Position numbers and translations under genes: made by a program. The notes beneath the pieces are model-generated. The model did not search any database. It had not been told where the DNA came from and was given only the letters and a program-made list of their open reading frames with translations. From NCBI GenBank assembly GCA_003439945.1, contig QVRM01002489.1:496001-560000 (forward strand): DNA of 64,000 nt, read 5' to 3'. Positions 44,601 to 55,017 of this stretch are shown one piece after another. Numbering within the stretch: the first letter of the stretch is position 1; every line of letters begins with the position of its first letter. Source of the stretch: Dermanyssus gallinae (Eukaryota; Arthropoda; Arachnida; Mesostigmata; Dermanyssidae).

Positions 44601-45740
44601 GAACAAAGGTAGCTTTTAAAAAACGCTTTTAGAGAAGCAGCAGCAGCCAGGTTCATGTACGTGCCCCCTCACCCAGATCCAGCGTGAGGATTTTTCAAGG
44701 GTGTTCCTAAGAGATTCTTCTTAGATCAGCAACGACCAAACTACCCATCAGTCCAAGCACTCGGGCACGAAGTACAAACACAGCGTGAACCAGAGCGCCG
44801 TGAACGACATTAAGATGCTCTCCGGCAGCTTCTGCGCAGGTCCAACCGAGCAGGTCTCCTTCGCAGTGGAGGACATTTCAAGAATCATCTGCTAACGGCT
44901 GTGAGAGTCTTCCTGCCACCTGTCAGGACTCCTGCTCCCCGCCCACCTCCGCTGGCCAAGCATGTCAGCTTGCACCACCTGCAGGAATGCCTTTACGAGG
45001 TCTTCCCCGTGCCGGGAGGTCCAGGCGTTGACCAATAGCCAAAGCTCTTAAAAGCTGTGGAGATTTGCAGCTGGTCTTAGTAAACCGAGAAGGGGGAGTC
45101 CATGGTTCAACAGCGCGTGCAAAGCAGCCTGCTAGGCCTAGCTCAGCGCTCGCCTTGAGCGTTCAGCCTTGTCGCCGGATGTACAAAGCTGAACGCGCTA
45201 AGTACCAAGAACAACAGGAGTCCCGAGTTGTTGCATGAGGGTGAGCAACAACCGTAGAAGTGGCTCCGCCGCCAAGGATCTCCCACCTGCCCCATTAACT
45301 TATCGGCGCTCCTCTCAAACTTCAGACGCATGTTCGCGTCCTCCGACACCATTCCGAGCCGCATCCTCTACTACGAAGCGGCCTGGGACGAGGCAACAAT
45401 GCTGCTACGAAATTCACTTCCCGCAGAGTTTTTTCTTACCGAGGTGTTTTTTGCAATGCAACGACTACGTCCCAACAAGGCCTCCGGTTCCGACCACGTC
45501 CGCAAGGAGCACCCCAAGAAGGCCATAATACTCGCTCATTGCTAAATTATCCTCTTCAACGCTACGTCTGCGCGAAGGTCGCCTCCCCTGCGACTGGCAG
45601 AGTGCTCATCTGGCAGTCATCCCGAAGCGACAGGCCAACCTCAGAGAGCCCAGCTCGTAGCGTGGGATAGCCAAAAAGAGCTGCTGCTACAAGCTGCTCT
45701 CTGCCATCCTCACCGCCCGCCTGTCTCACTTACTCGAGGC

Positions 45741-46412
45741 TTGCGGCGCCATCTCAGACGAGCAGCACGGCTTTCGTGCAGGCAGGTCCCACTGACTGCG
45801 TGTGAGATTTTACTGGCCAGGATTCGGGCAGTGATGCAGGCTAAGCACGCCAAGTTCCTGTACGCCGTCTTCGTGGATTTCCGCTCGGCCTTCGATGGAG
45901 CTCCCAGAGACAAGATGATCTTCAAGTTGGCTGAATCGGGCGTGCCTGCCAACATCCTCCAGCTCATCGGGGCAATCCTGCACGAAAACCCGATCACCAT
46001 ACAGGATGGGGTGGCTGAGTTGTACTCCTTTGTGCAAACAACGGCAGTCGCGCAGGGGGACAACTTAAGTCCGCTGCTGTTCTCCATTCTGCTCAGCGAT
46101 TTCCCGCGCCGCATCGTAGGCACTCGAAAGTGCGTCCGCCCAGACATCCTGCTATATGCAGACGATCTCGCGATATTTGAAACAAGCCCATTCGGGGTGC
46201 AGCAGAGCCTGGCAAGGCTCGAGCAGTACGTGGCGGATGGAGGACTCGAGATCAACATCGGCAAGATCAAGGCCATGAAGTTCCGTAAAGCTTGTCGACT
46301 CGCGGCGAGCGATAAGCTACGGCTGTACTCCACGCCATTGGAGTACGTCAACAACTTTCCGTATCTTGGCCTCCCTCTCCCGACGCCGAGAGGGTCAGAA
46401 AAGCCCTTGTAG
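45741..46412 (+). pseudogene. Reverse transcriptase core, 223 codons open
   Basis: Contains the finger and palm motifs FVDFRSAFDGAP, VAQGDNLSPLLFSILLSDFP and LLYADDLAIF with both catalytic aspartates, then GGLEINIGKIKAMKF and YVNNFPYLGLPL. The frame is cut at both ends by shifts relative to its neighbours (45545 and 46412), so it is a piece of a broken ORF2. Confidence 0.85.
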
Positions 46413-46874
46413 CAAGCGTCGGGATTAAGAAACCCACGCTTCTCTCCCTTAACACGGCGCTGGGACTTTTCAACATTAAGATCGCGCCTATGGCATCGTA
46501 CGGCATCCAGCTTATCTGGGAGAACTTAAGCGTGGCTCAGCTCGCGAGGCATAACCGAGTGGAGTCCGCCTTTCTCACGCGAGTGCTCGGTCTCGACACG
46601 TCGTGCCGTAATCGTCTGGTCTATGTACTAGCCGGTGCCCCGCTCTTCATAGAGGACCCGCAACGCCAGTTCCGTCTGCCCAAAACACAGGCTTACAGGG
46701 ATTTCATCTGTCAGTGGGAGGAGAGAATGGCAGACGTGGACCCTGATTTTAGTACGGGTGCAATGACAAACAATGTTTGGATGGGACTGCACGGCTTCCA
46801 CTATGTTCTCTGTAAAAGTCAAGGATACCATGAGCCGACCGAAGAATGTATCTGTAACAGGTGTGGGAGAGCTT

Positions 46875-47039
46875 TTTGATGATATGCGCAAGCAGTTCCC
46901 AGTCAGCGTGGGGGACGGGCACACGACTGGTTTTTAGTGGGTTGGAGCCCCACACTGCCGGCCCGCACTTGCAGGGAGCTCCCTCGCTGCGGTGCCCGCG
47001 TGTGCAACCGCATTTTCCAGTTATTCCTCTTAAAAAAAA
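46875..47039 (+). mobile_element. 165-bp R1-like 3' end with 14-bp target-site duplication
   Basis: Flanked by GTGTGGGAGAGCTT at 46861-46874 and again at 47040-47053. Inside, CTGGTTTTTAGTGGG, GGAGCCCCACACTGCC and TGTGCAACCGCATTTTCCAG run to an A-rich end (CTTAAAAAAAA). It closely matches the last 160 bases of the full-length R1-like element at 54850-59899, so it is a severely 5'-truncated copy made in trans. Confidence 0.9.
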
Positions 47040-47126
47040 GTGTGGGAGAGCTTGTGGCAGATACTATGCGGGGGAGTGCGTCGGAGTTGAATCACTGGTC
47101 AGGCTGGGTCAGTGACCGTGGTTTCA

Positions 47127-50100
47127 TGTATAATAATTGACCAAACAAAGGTGATTAAAAAATGAATGAATTGAAAAAAATAGTATTATTAGAACACACA
47201 GTAAAAGTCTAACTTGTGTTAAATCGCAAAATGTTATAAGCCAGTAAATGTCCACTTTACGCGAGGTTGCCCGTCCGGGACATTCTATCCTTAAAAACTC
47301 AATCGTCGGCTGTGTGGCTTGTGACACTTTTAATTGGAACCAGAGTTCACTTGCATCGGTTTCCTCTAAAATCGGCTGTAAATTAGTATTTTTATAAATA
47401 GAGATCATGCTTTGATGACTCGCCATTCACCGTGGAGTGAGAACAGAATCAATTTATTTCGTTGGGCTGCACCAGACTGTCACATATGGCACACACATGG
47501 CTATTTGTCATTCATCTTAGTATTTACGACTGTCTAAGTGCGACTGATTTGTATATTCGCACTTCCATTCAGGCAGAAATAGGGTTTGTCAAAAAAATTG
47601 CTTTATTTACAAAAAAATCGGCATCACGCTGCATCATCTCGAAAGCCCAATTTGCGAAGTTAAGCCGTTCCTGGTGAACCGTAGGCCTGAGCTTTTGCGT
47701 TAGCTAAATATTATATTAATTCATGCCTAGATCCGACCTTAAAATGCACTACATTGAGGTTCGCAAAAAACAGTTGGTGGGCACGTCACCAAACCGATAT
47801 TTCCCGACATTGTTCCACACTATCGGCTAAAGCAGCTTTTCAGCTGAGCGAGCGCCCCGTGGCTTTCCACGGCTTGGCGCAACATCCTGTGAAACTTTTG
47901 CACAAGTTTAAGAGTAGTGTCTGACAAGGCCAGGCATATTGACGGCAACATGCACGAAGAGACAGCCCTCATAGTCCTACAGAGTCAATATTGCGACGTT
48001 TATTATTCATAGTTTTTGCGCGTTTTCCAGTTAAGTAACGGTCCATAGATTTCAAAAGCAGACTTAGATACATTATGAAATCGTAACACCCTCGATCATA
48101 TTAGTTCCTAAGCATTTGAATACACAAACTATTTCCTTGTTTTTTTTGAAGTCGTTTACACGGTAGCACGGTCGAATGTACTGGCCTTAAATTTTTCAAG
48201 TTCAAATTGGAGCCATTTTTGCACACGACAGCCGTCGTCAAAATGAATAGTCCTTCTTCTGAATCTTCTAAGGATTGTATACATTTAGGGCACTGATAAT
48301 GAGAAATAAGAATACTATGCGCCAATAGCGATAGATTTTAACAATGTGGCTGACGTTTAAAAAAATAATAATTATTAAATAAATAATATAAAAAAGCATC
48401 TTTCTATAGTATCCGCGCGTGGTCTTCCATTAACGATGACAATCTGCCCGAGAAATATAGTTAGGTGGATTGAATTGACTACGAACTTGTCGCCACCATA
48501 TGCAACGAGTACTCCGTCCCCCCCTCTCCCGAGCGTCGAAATGATGCCATGCATTTTCTAGATTCACCAGTGAGAGACACTAAGAATATCCAGATCTCCA
48601 ACATTCCGTTGGACTAGTTCAACTCTATTTATTTTCCCGTTCCGAGGCAAAGTCTTCGAATAATGCTGTACGCCCTTGTCGAGGACCTTGACGCGTGGCT
48701 ACCACATTTTTTCTTACCTACAACACATCCTATTAACTCTATATCAGTAACGTGTCCTCATCAGCGTGTCGTATAGGCACGTAATGGCCGCCGCGATTGC
48801 CCGATCTATCCAGGCTCGACTTTTTTCATTGGGGCCACCTAAAAGATCTGGTTTATGCAACTTCTGTTGAGTTTCCTAATGATTTGATCCAGAATGATTG
48901 CTGCTGCTGGAACCATTTAAGAGACGCCTGGTGTTATTAAACGCGTGCAGCGAACGCTCTGTCATCGCTAATAAATGTGCTTATTGGTCGACGAGCATTT
49001 GTTCGAGCAAGATTTTGACTACAACCAATATTTTTCTGAGCTTTACAGTTTGTTCTAGTGACATGATTGACAAAGCAAGCAAACATAGTAGCTATATGTA
49101 TGCACTTATATCCATTGGCCATCGGAATATTTTAATTACGTTGCAACCACAGACGTCAGTTCTACCAACTTAGTACCAAAATGGTTCATTTACGAGGTAC
49201 CTTCGTCTGAACTTGTAGCGCTACAGGTGTTTTTTTTGCCACGGAGGTTAGGTCCCTACATAATGACCTGTAGAGGCGGATTAGCATGGACACAGTATGT
49301 CAACGTACGCATTCCTGGCGTTTGCATTATGGTTTGTTGTTGCAGGTAGGCTCTCTATGTCTTTAGTTTTGTTAGTACTGTCGAAAAACATGTAAGGCCT
49401 ATTCTAATAGATGGGTATTTAGTGATCGACACCTACAGTTTTAGGGCGCAACTACGTCCTTGCGATGCGCTGATAGGACAGGTGCGTCCTAAAAATCGAA
49501 TGACGGTAAAAAATCTTGGTAATTCCAGTCTATCTATTCCAGCTTAAATACGTTTAGTGTGTGCCCTCATTGTGTATGCTCAGTCTAAGCTTCTCAGGGC
49601 CAGTTCTGCCTGCTACCTTCTCTGGTTAGGTCGCAGTTAGAATCGCCTTCAATTTTTCTACATTTGTTACGGTTTGTACAAAGTGTCATGCATTTACCGA
49701 TGTCATGCATTATTTCATCTGTGTTTCTTGGATTACCAACAGACTTATAGCTAATCAGCTCGTCTATTATGCATATTGCTTTTTGCAAAGGATTCTGCGA
49801 TTCTTGCCCATTAAGACCGCAGTCTTATTCACCAGAACATAAGAAACTTCGAGTTATTATGCTAGTCCGTCATTTTCCTCCGAGATTCTATGAAACGAGT
49901 CTAATAACTCTACGTTTCATATGAGGTTTTTTAATGGCGGGCCTAACGAATTAGTATTGGGTTAACTGTTTATTTGCATCTTACTGGCGTTACCGTAGCC
50001 GTCATCACTTGGCTTATAGCGCTTGACACCTGTATTTACCCTCCCTCTCCTTAAACAAATGTTTTAATTCTAGGTGTTGCGCTGTGTATTCTGTATGCCT

Positions 50101-50440
50101 TGACATGGGGTCATAATGAATATCTTCTGACCACACAGATGCGTTCAATAACTATATAATCTAATATAATATTATTAGTTCATTCCAGCTAGCTCTGTTA
50201 CGTTATGTTCAGCGTCTGTGTCAAAAGTTTGAGGCGTATTCGTTAAGAGCCTCTGCTCTGTGATGGCCAATTAGGACAGTTTCACCCTGGAACGTTCCGG
50301 TACAATTGGCGCATCCATGACTAGCAGCTATGTCCTCTTGTGGTTAAATGAATGACACGTTGTGTTTTTTTCAGACAACGAACCAGGCTTTGTCTTGTTA
50401 TTTTCTGCTTAATAACAAAATGTGATTTTTTTCCGTGCAG
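47127..50440 (+). other. Unassigned 3.3 kb
   Basis: A/T-rich with short open frames on both strands (for example 48101-48325 minus and 48898-49173 plus) that I do not recognise. ATTTAAA-type low-complexity near 48360. Ends in the strong acceptor TTTTTTTCCGTGCAG at 50440. Confidence 0.45.
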
Positions 50441-50595
50441 TGGCTTGCTGAGCTCCCCTTGGTTTCGTGGGTCAACGGTGTGGTGGGCACAGATACCGAC
50501 TTATTGTGGCCAGAAGCGCCGGTGTATTTACCGGATCTGGTAGATCCGGCAGAGATCCTGGTAATGCGAAGGCATCGTTTCAACAAATCACTGAC
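50441..50595 (+). CDS. ABCA-like transporter, putative linker exon before TMD2
   Basis: Strong acceptor with a long T tract (GATTTTTTTCCGTGCAG at 50440) and a donor CTGAC followed by GTGCGT. It encodes 51 residues (WLAELPLVSWVNG ... MRRHRFNKSLT) and ends in phase 2; the next exon at 51274 starts with the single base needed, giving a continuous frame into the TMD2 helix. The peptide matches no domain I know. The start in phase 0 would need a phase-0 donor in the preceding exon, which I did not find. Confidence 0.5.
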
Positions 50596-51273
50596 GTGCG
50601 TTCTCTTTTCACGACTCGATGTCAGGCTAAAGAGCGCACTAAGAAAGCATCCACACAATTGCCGCCATTTTGTATGAATTATATGTATTATGAATGAAGC
50701 ACTGCTAGTTGGATACTAGTAACGAAGTTAGTGCTACGAGCTAAAGAACAAGACGCGCGCAAGAACTAGCGTGATCGTCCTTCCTCTAAAACTCCCGAGA
50801 AATGACATCTTGATTACCTTACTCACAGCTGTATAGGAATTCTCGCTTAACGCTTATAACGCCATGTTTACCATGTGCGTTTTTATCATATTCGACCGTT
50901 GTTTATCTCTATGCAATTCCCCGTGACATTGTTGCCCAATACCCCAAATGAAATCAGTATGTCTTACATCTTACATACACTCAAATAATACTCTTGTAAC
51001 GTATAGCATAATTCAGTGTATCTTCCTCCTATCCTATCTACGTTTATGACGAAAATGCTTTCGTCGATAACCAGCGACCATTCCTGGCTAAATACCTCAG
51101 GAGCATAACGGCTGGGAGTACGCTAAGCCCGATCTGACAGCGCAACGTGGCGTTAACTTTTCACCAATGAACCTTAACAGCTTCCGCGGAATCTGTAAAA
51201 AATAAAGCGACTAGTTTTTGGTTCAATCGGGCTGCAGATGACATGAACGAGGTGCCGCTACACTTTCTGGCAG

Positions 51274-51469
51274 CCGGTTCAAGATGTTAAAGGGTAGTGC
51301 CGTGTTTCTTCTGTATTGGAAAAATGTGCCATCCTGGAAGTGGTGGTTGTTTCACTCGTACATCACGCTGTCCATCGTTCTCGTACTGGCCTATCTACGA
51401 GTTCTCGAAGTTCCCCGCCACAACCCCTCCTCCGTGTATAGAAAGTGGAATCTATTCAACTACCCAGGG
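51274..51469 (+). CDS. ABCA-like transporter exon: first helix of TMD2
   Basis: Acceptor TTTCTGGCAG at 51273, donor CCAGGG followed by GTAAGTAAG at 51470. The frame reads RFKMLKGSAVFLLYWKN and SWKWWLFHSYI, then a hydrophobic helix ITLSIVLVLAYLRVLEV. This resembles the cytosolic lead-in and first helix of the second transmembrane domain of ABCA3-like proteins (usually FWAMFLKK...SWREW...LVPL). An ATG at 51284 could look like a start, but the upstream phase match makes an internal exon more likely. Ends in phase 0. Confidence 0.7.
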
Positions 51470-52788
51470 GTAAGTAAGTATATGTACATATACACCTAGT
51501 TACGTCTAGTACGGCCCGAAATGTTTGGAAGATGGCAACGACTTAGGTGACGCCCCATTGAAGCCCCCCCCCCCCGTATGATTCTAGTATTCTTGTTCAC
51601 GTAAGAACCAGGCTAAATTTAAACACTTTTCCTCGACTATGCCAACATATGAAATTCACTCTGTCTTACGCGTTATTTGTTTAGGATGTTGTTCAGCAAC
51701 GTCAACGCCGATGGCTTACACTAACTTAGCTCCTCAAAGAGCCTAGGCAGACTCTCACCGCATGCAAAACTCACATCAAAAGCACCTACATTTTAAAGGT
51801 CGGCTTGGTAGGAAACCTATGAACTTGGACTAGAGGGGGACAAATATTAATGGCAAAACTATTCTACTCTAATCGCGCGTCTAGTTAGCATGTACTGTAG
51901 TGTGTTCGGCACCGTCCCTCTGTTGCACCATTGTTATTGCACTGCCACCCTGAGTGGTGCGGATTTGGAATACCACATGACATGAATGAAAAGCTTCGTT
52001 TCGAATGTATGAATCGACAGATGAAAGTTAGTACCGCTGCAGCAAAACTTGGACGAAACTAAGCGAAGCCGGTTCAGTCACAGGGTGGTTTATTTAAAAA
52101 TGGTTATTCTATTTTGTTTTGTCTAGAGAGAGAATACTACGTCTGGGTTGCGCTACGGGAATAAGCAATTTTGCTTATATGCAGTTTTTGTATGCCTGAA
52201 AGCATCCAACCCTAAAATCGATTAATTAAGGACGCTCAAATGCTCAACATATGACCAACATAGTAAAGCAGAACATAGTACGCGTTGATGATGATGTAGA
52301 AGTCACAGGGCAGGTGACACTGTTAATAACTAGAGTCGCTAAGAGCTTGATATATTGTTAATCTTAAAGAAATTAGAGGTAAATAAGCTACGCATGCTAG
52401 ATAGGGTAAAGTCTAGGAGATTGCTCTTGTGTTCTTCTTGTCAGTGAGGTAGAAAGCTTCGCATTTCTTCAGGGCGAGCCTGAAATATTTTGTTTCTATT
52501 TAGGTTGTAACCTTGTCTGACGCTATGTTGCTGTATGCCTCCTCCAGAGCTCCCTCCTGCCAGGTTGTTACTACGAGGGCTGCTAGATCGTCAGTGTAGG
52601 CCAAGGTCTCGCCCTCGGGTAGGTCTTGGAATTAACTTAGCTCCGGTTCTCTTGATTAACTGAAACATTGACACAATATATTAGTAGGTGAATTACGTAA
52701 TGTAAACTTAAAGGCAGCAATAAACGCACGTATGGTATCCTATGTCCCGGCCACTCGATGCTGGCAGTCTAAAAGAAGATAAAAAACC
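51470..52788 (+). other. Intron, no element recognised
   Basis: Contains a 13-base run of C near 51570 and otherwise unassigned sequence. A short minus-strand stretch near 52540-52630 reads like the AYADDLAAL block of a retroelement polymerase (plus-strand CCAAGGTCTCGCCC and GCTGCTAGATCGTCAG), probably a small relic. Confidence 0.4.
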
Positions 52789-52966
52789 GAGCAAGATGGC
52801 TTAGTGGCAAAGCCTTTGCCTTGCATTCGGGAGGACTGGGTTTGAGACCCAGACCGGCCACTCTTAAATTGGTTTGCATGGTTTCCAATTTAGACAAAGT
52901 AAATGCCGGAGTGGATTAAAATTAGCCATGACACGAAAAAACCGTACACGGGCAATTGCCTTACGG
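52789..52966 (+). mobile_element. tRNA-derived SINE (family B), longer copy
   Basis: GATGGCTTAGTGGCAAAG (A box) and GGGTTTGAGACCC (B box) with CCTTGCATTCGGGAGG between them, then a body TTAAATTGGTTTGCATGG... to about 52966. The head is nearly identical to the copy at 53771. The 3' CCA-like GACCGGCCA follows the B box as in a tRNA, but the anticodon arm does not pair well and the body continues, so this is a SINE and not a tRNA gene. Confidence 0.75.
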
Positions 52967-53442
52967 AAAATATTTTTTAAAAAAAATACTAGCATTGTTT
53001 ACTGATCGAGTACTAGGCCCACAAGCGGCCTAGTGAACGTCTTTCGATATGGACGCCACAACCACTACACACTTGCAGCACTGTAGAATATAACTTATAT
53101 AAATGTTTCCCGCTTCTTCTGAAAATGCAATGGCTTACAAGCTTTTTAGTCAGCGAGTGCACAAAATACGCAGTCTTCCACGCGCAGACATAAACAATAT
53201 GTCTCCGTAAAAAAAACCGTACAATAATCTGCCACACTGGGAGGCGTGGGAACAATTACTATATACGTATAAAGCCGAGTTATTACAATATTAACAACTT
53301 GTATATGCAGTTTTTTGTCTGTCAGTAAAAGGCTCATCGTGCTGCCTACCAGTTTACTAGGTGACACTACAATAATGTCATATTACTAATCGTGGTAAGC
53401 ATATCGTGGCTATACAAACTAATCAGAGTAAATATTTCACAG

Positions 53443-53702
53443 GAACTGGAAAGCGTATATTTGCCATACTTCACGATACTGAATGTCAATGGAACTATGC
53501 TGCCTCTAGACGCTTTCAACCGCTTCACAGTGAAGACGACCGCATCATTGAGTGAAGCCTATGATTTCAGCGACCTCACTATATGGATACACGAGATAAG
53601 CGATCGATCTCAGCCTAATGGTACTACATATAAGCAAGTTAACGTGAAGTCGATTTTGCTGTATGAATCTGTAAAGTTTTCCCAGCTTCGAACGGAACCC
53701 AG
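53443..53702 (+). CDS. ABCA-like transporter exon: extracellular domain of TMD2, part 1
   Basis: Acceptor AATATTTCACAG at 53442 (phase 0, matching the previous donor), donor ACCCAG followed by GTACGC. It encodes 86 residues with no membrane helix (ELESVYLPYFTILNV ... FSQLRTEP), with potential N-glycosylation sites NGT. Position between the first and second TMD2 helices makes it the extracellular loop, which is the most variable part of ABCA proteins, so homology cannot be claimed from sequence alone. It ends in phase 2. Confidence 0.65.
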
Positions 53703-53770
53703 GTACGCGGTCTGACTATATAATCAATATTTGTTACTACATAATAAGGTATGTGGACCGCTAAGTTACC

Positions 53771-53864
53771 GACAAGATGACTTAGTGGCAAAGCCTTTGC
53801 CTTGCATTCGGGAGGACTGGGTTCGAGACCCAGACCGGCCAGTCTTAAATTGGTTAAAAAAAAA
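53771..53864 (+). mobile_element. tRNA-derived SINE (family B), short copy with poly-A
   Basis: GATGACTTAGTGGCAAAG, CCTTGCATTCGGGAGG and GGGTTCGAGACCC repeat the head of the copy at 52789 with two or three differences; the body stops after TTAAATTGGTT and ends in nine A. It lies 68 bases after the exon at 53443-53702. Confidence 0.75.
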
Positions 53865-54114
53865 GTATAAACAGCGGCACGACAGTCGTCCCACCAGAGA
53901 AAACCTTTACACTTGCGGAAGAAGCTTCGTTTTATTGATGAAGGATTAAATTTTGCCGTCATTTTATTTACTTGCCTGGCAATTAAACTAAAGGCTTGTA
54001 CACTAAAACACTAGCACCTATATTAGATGCACGCAACTCATTTGATAGGTGACGTAATTTTTCTCGCCTCGAAATATTCTCTTATTAACAGACGAAATAT
54101 CTAGAACACTGCTT

Positions 54115-54279
54115 TACTAAAAGTACAGACCATTGAGAATGCTACATAGCAGAACAATATTTGTATTACGTGTTTTACTATACTCACCGAAAGTATAATA
54201 ATGACTCTCGCCGAGTATAGTAAAGATACGTAATACAAATGTGTTTGCTATGTAGAATTTTCAATTATCTGTACATTTA

Positions 54280-54282
<3 letters not shown>
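54115..54282. mobile_element. Fold-back MITE, 168 bp, 71-bp arms
   Basis: The left arm 54115-54185 (TACTAAAAGTACAGACC ... TTTTACTATACTC) and right arm 54213-54282 are inverted copies at roughly 80-85% identity, with a 27-base loop. The whole would fold into one long hairpin. It starts and ends in TA and abuts a TA repeat. No coding capacity. Confidence 0.85.

Positions 54283-54356
<74 letters not shown>
54281..54356. repeat. (TA)n microsatellite, left of a retroelement 3' end
   Basis: About 76 bases of TA repeat. Together with the TA repeat at 54640-54674 it brackets the element at 54358-54638. Confidence 0.95.
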
Positions 54357-54359
<3 letters not shown>

Positions 54360-54637
54360 GAACATAGGGGAACCGGTGAGTGACCCCGGTCTATTGATCC
54401 GATAGGGCACTCGCCACTTCTCCTGATGGCCCATAGCACTGTTCTATGGAGATCTGGGTCATCAAAGAGTGAAGTTTAAGGGGGGGAGGTGCGTTTAGTG
54501 GGTATGGGTCTCAGCGGCGTAACATCCATCCGCTAGGGCGAGTCCCATACAGCTCGAGATGGAAAGTAATATGTCCTACTCGTAGCAGTAGTGCGTAACT
54601 GCATTTAACCCTCCTACACAAAAAATGAAAAAAAAAA

Positions 54638-54639
<2 letters not shown>
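54357..54639 (+). mobile_element. 5'-truncated retroelement 3' end inserted in a TA repeat
   Basis: Contains GGTGCGTTTAGTGGGTATGGG followed by GAGTCCCATAC, an 11-base stem with one mismatch that encloses a second stem AGCGG/CCGCT, and ends in AAAAAATGAAAAAAAAAA. TA repeats lie directly on both sides. The hairpin is the counterpart of those at 42752, 46927 and 59786. No coding sequence remains. Confidence 0.7.

Positions 54640-54674
<35 letters not shown>
54640..54674. repeat. (TA)n microsatellite, right of the retroelement 3' end
   Basis: Thirty-five bases of TA repeat followed by GGGTAGAGAGAGAGAG. Confidence 0.9.
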
Positions 54675-54677
<3 letters not shown>

Positions 54678-54939
54678 GTAGAGAGAGAGAGCAGACAGAA
54701 CATTGTATACACACACAGACTAATAACTAAAAATCTTCAAATTTGTATTTAGTCAAAATAGTTTCAAGTAGGCAAGCAATAGTAGGCAAGCCGGCAAACA
54801 CGCATATTTTTGCGCATCGATTAGCGCACGTTCCAAGTCTATAAGCTTTTTTTAACTTTTAAAAAGATTAACAACAAAGTTATTTTTATTTAATTATTTG
54901 AATTTTTGCAAGGTTTGTGCCGAGTGAGCATAGAAACAC

Positions 54940-54988
<49 letters not shown>

Positions 54989-55017
54989 AAATTCCTCATA
55001 TAGCAATCTCGGACGAG

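Larger units (their letters stand above)
44600..47126 (+). mobile_element. Degenerate non-LTR retrotransposon with its own nested insertion
   Basis: Plus strand. Up to about 45330 only worn fragments of the N-terminal part remain. 45330-45545 has RPNKASGSDHV, 45741-46412 the polymerase (FVDFRSAFDGAP, TTAVAQGDNLSPLLFSILL, LLYADDLAIFE), and 46490-46879 the thumb and the start of the C-terminal Cys/His cluster (GLHGFHYVLCKSQGYHEP ... CICNRCGRA). The cluster is split by a 165-bp insertion at 46875-47039 and continues from 47054 to a TGA near 47115. Best preserved around the polymerase; otherwise several breaks. The Cys/His cluster ties it to the elements at 27.7-32.6 and 35.7-37.8 kb. Confidence 0.8.

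Noticed and set aside
48101..48325. Minus-strand frame with CX2C and several Cys
   Set aside because: No spacing of a known finger beyond one CPKC, no start or splice support, no repeat relation.
51284..51286. ATG as the start codon of a second ABCA gene
   Set aside because: The acceptor ten bases upstream and the matching phase from the exon at 50441-50595 favour an internal exon; the sequence resembles TMD2 rather than TMD1.
52789..52862. tRNA gene (also at 53771)
   Set aside because: A and B boxes are good, but the anticodon arm pairs poorly, acceptor arm is not closed and a SINE body or poly-A follows.
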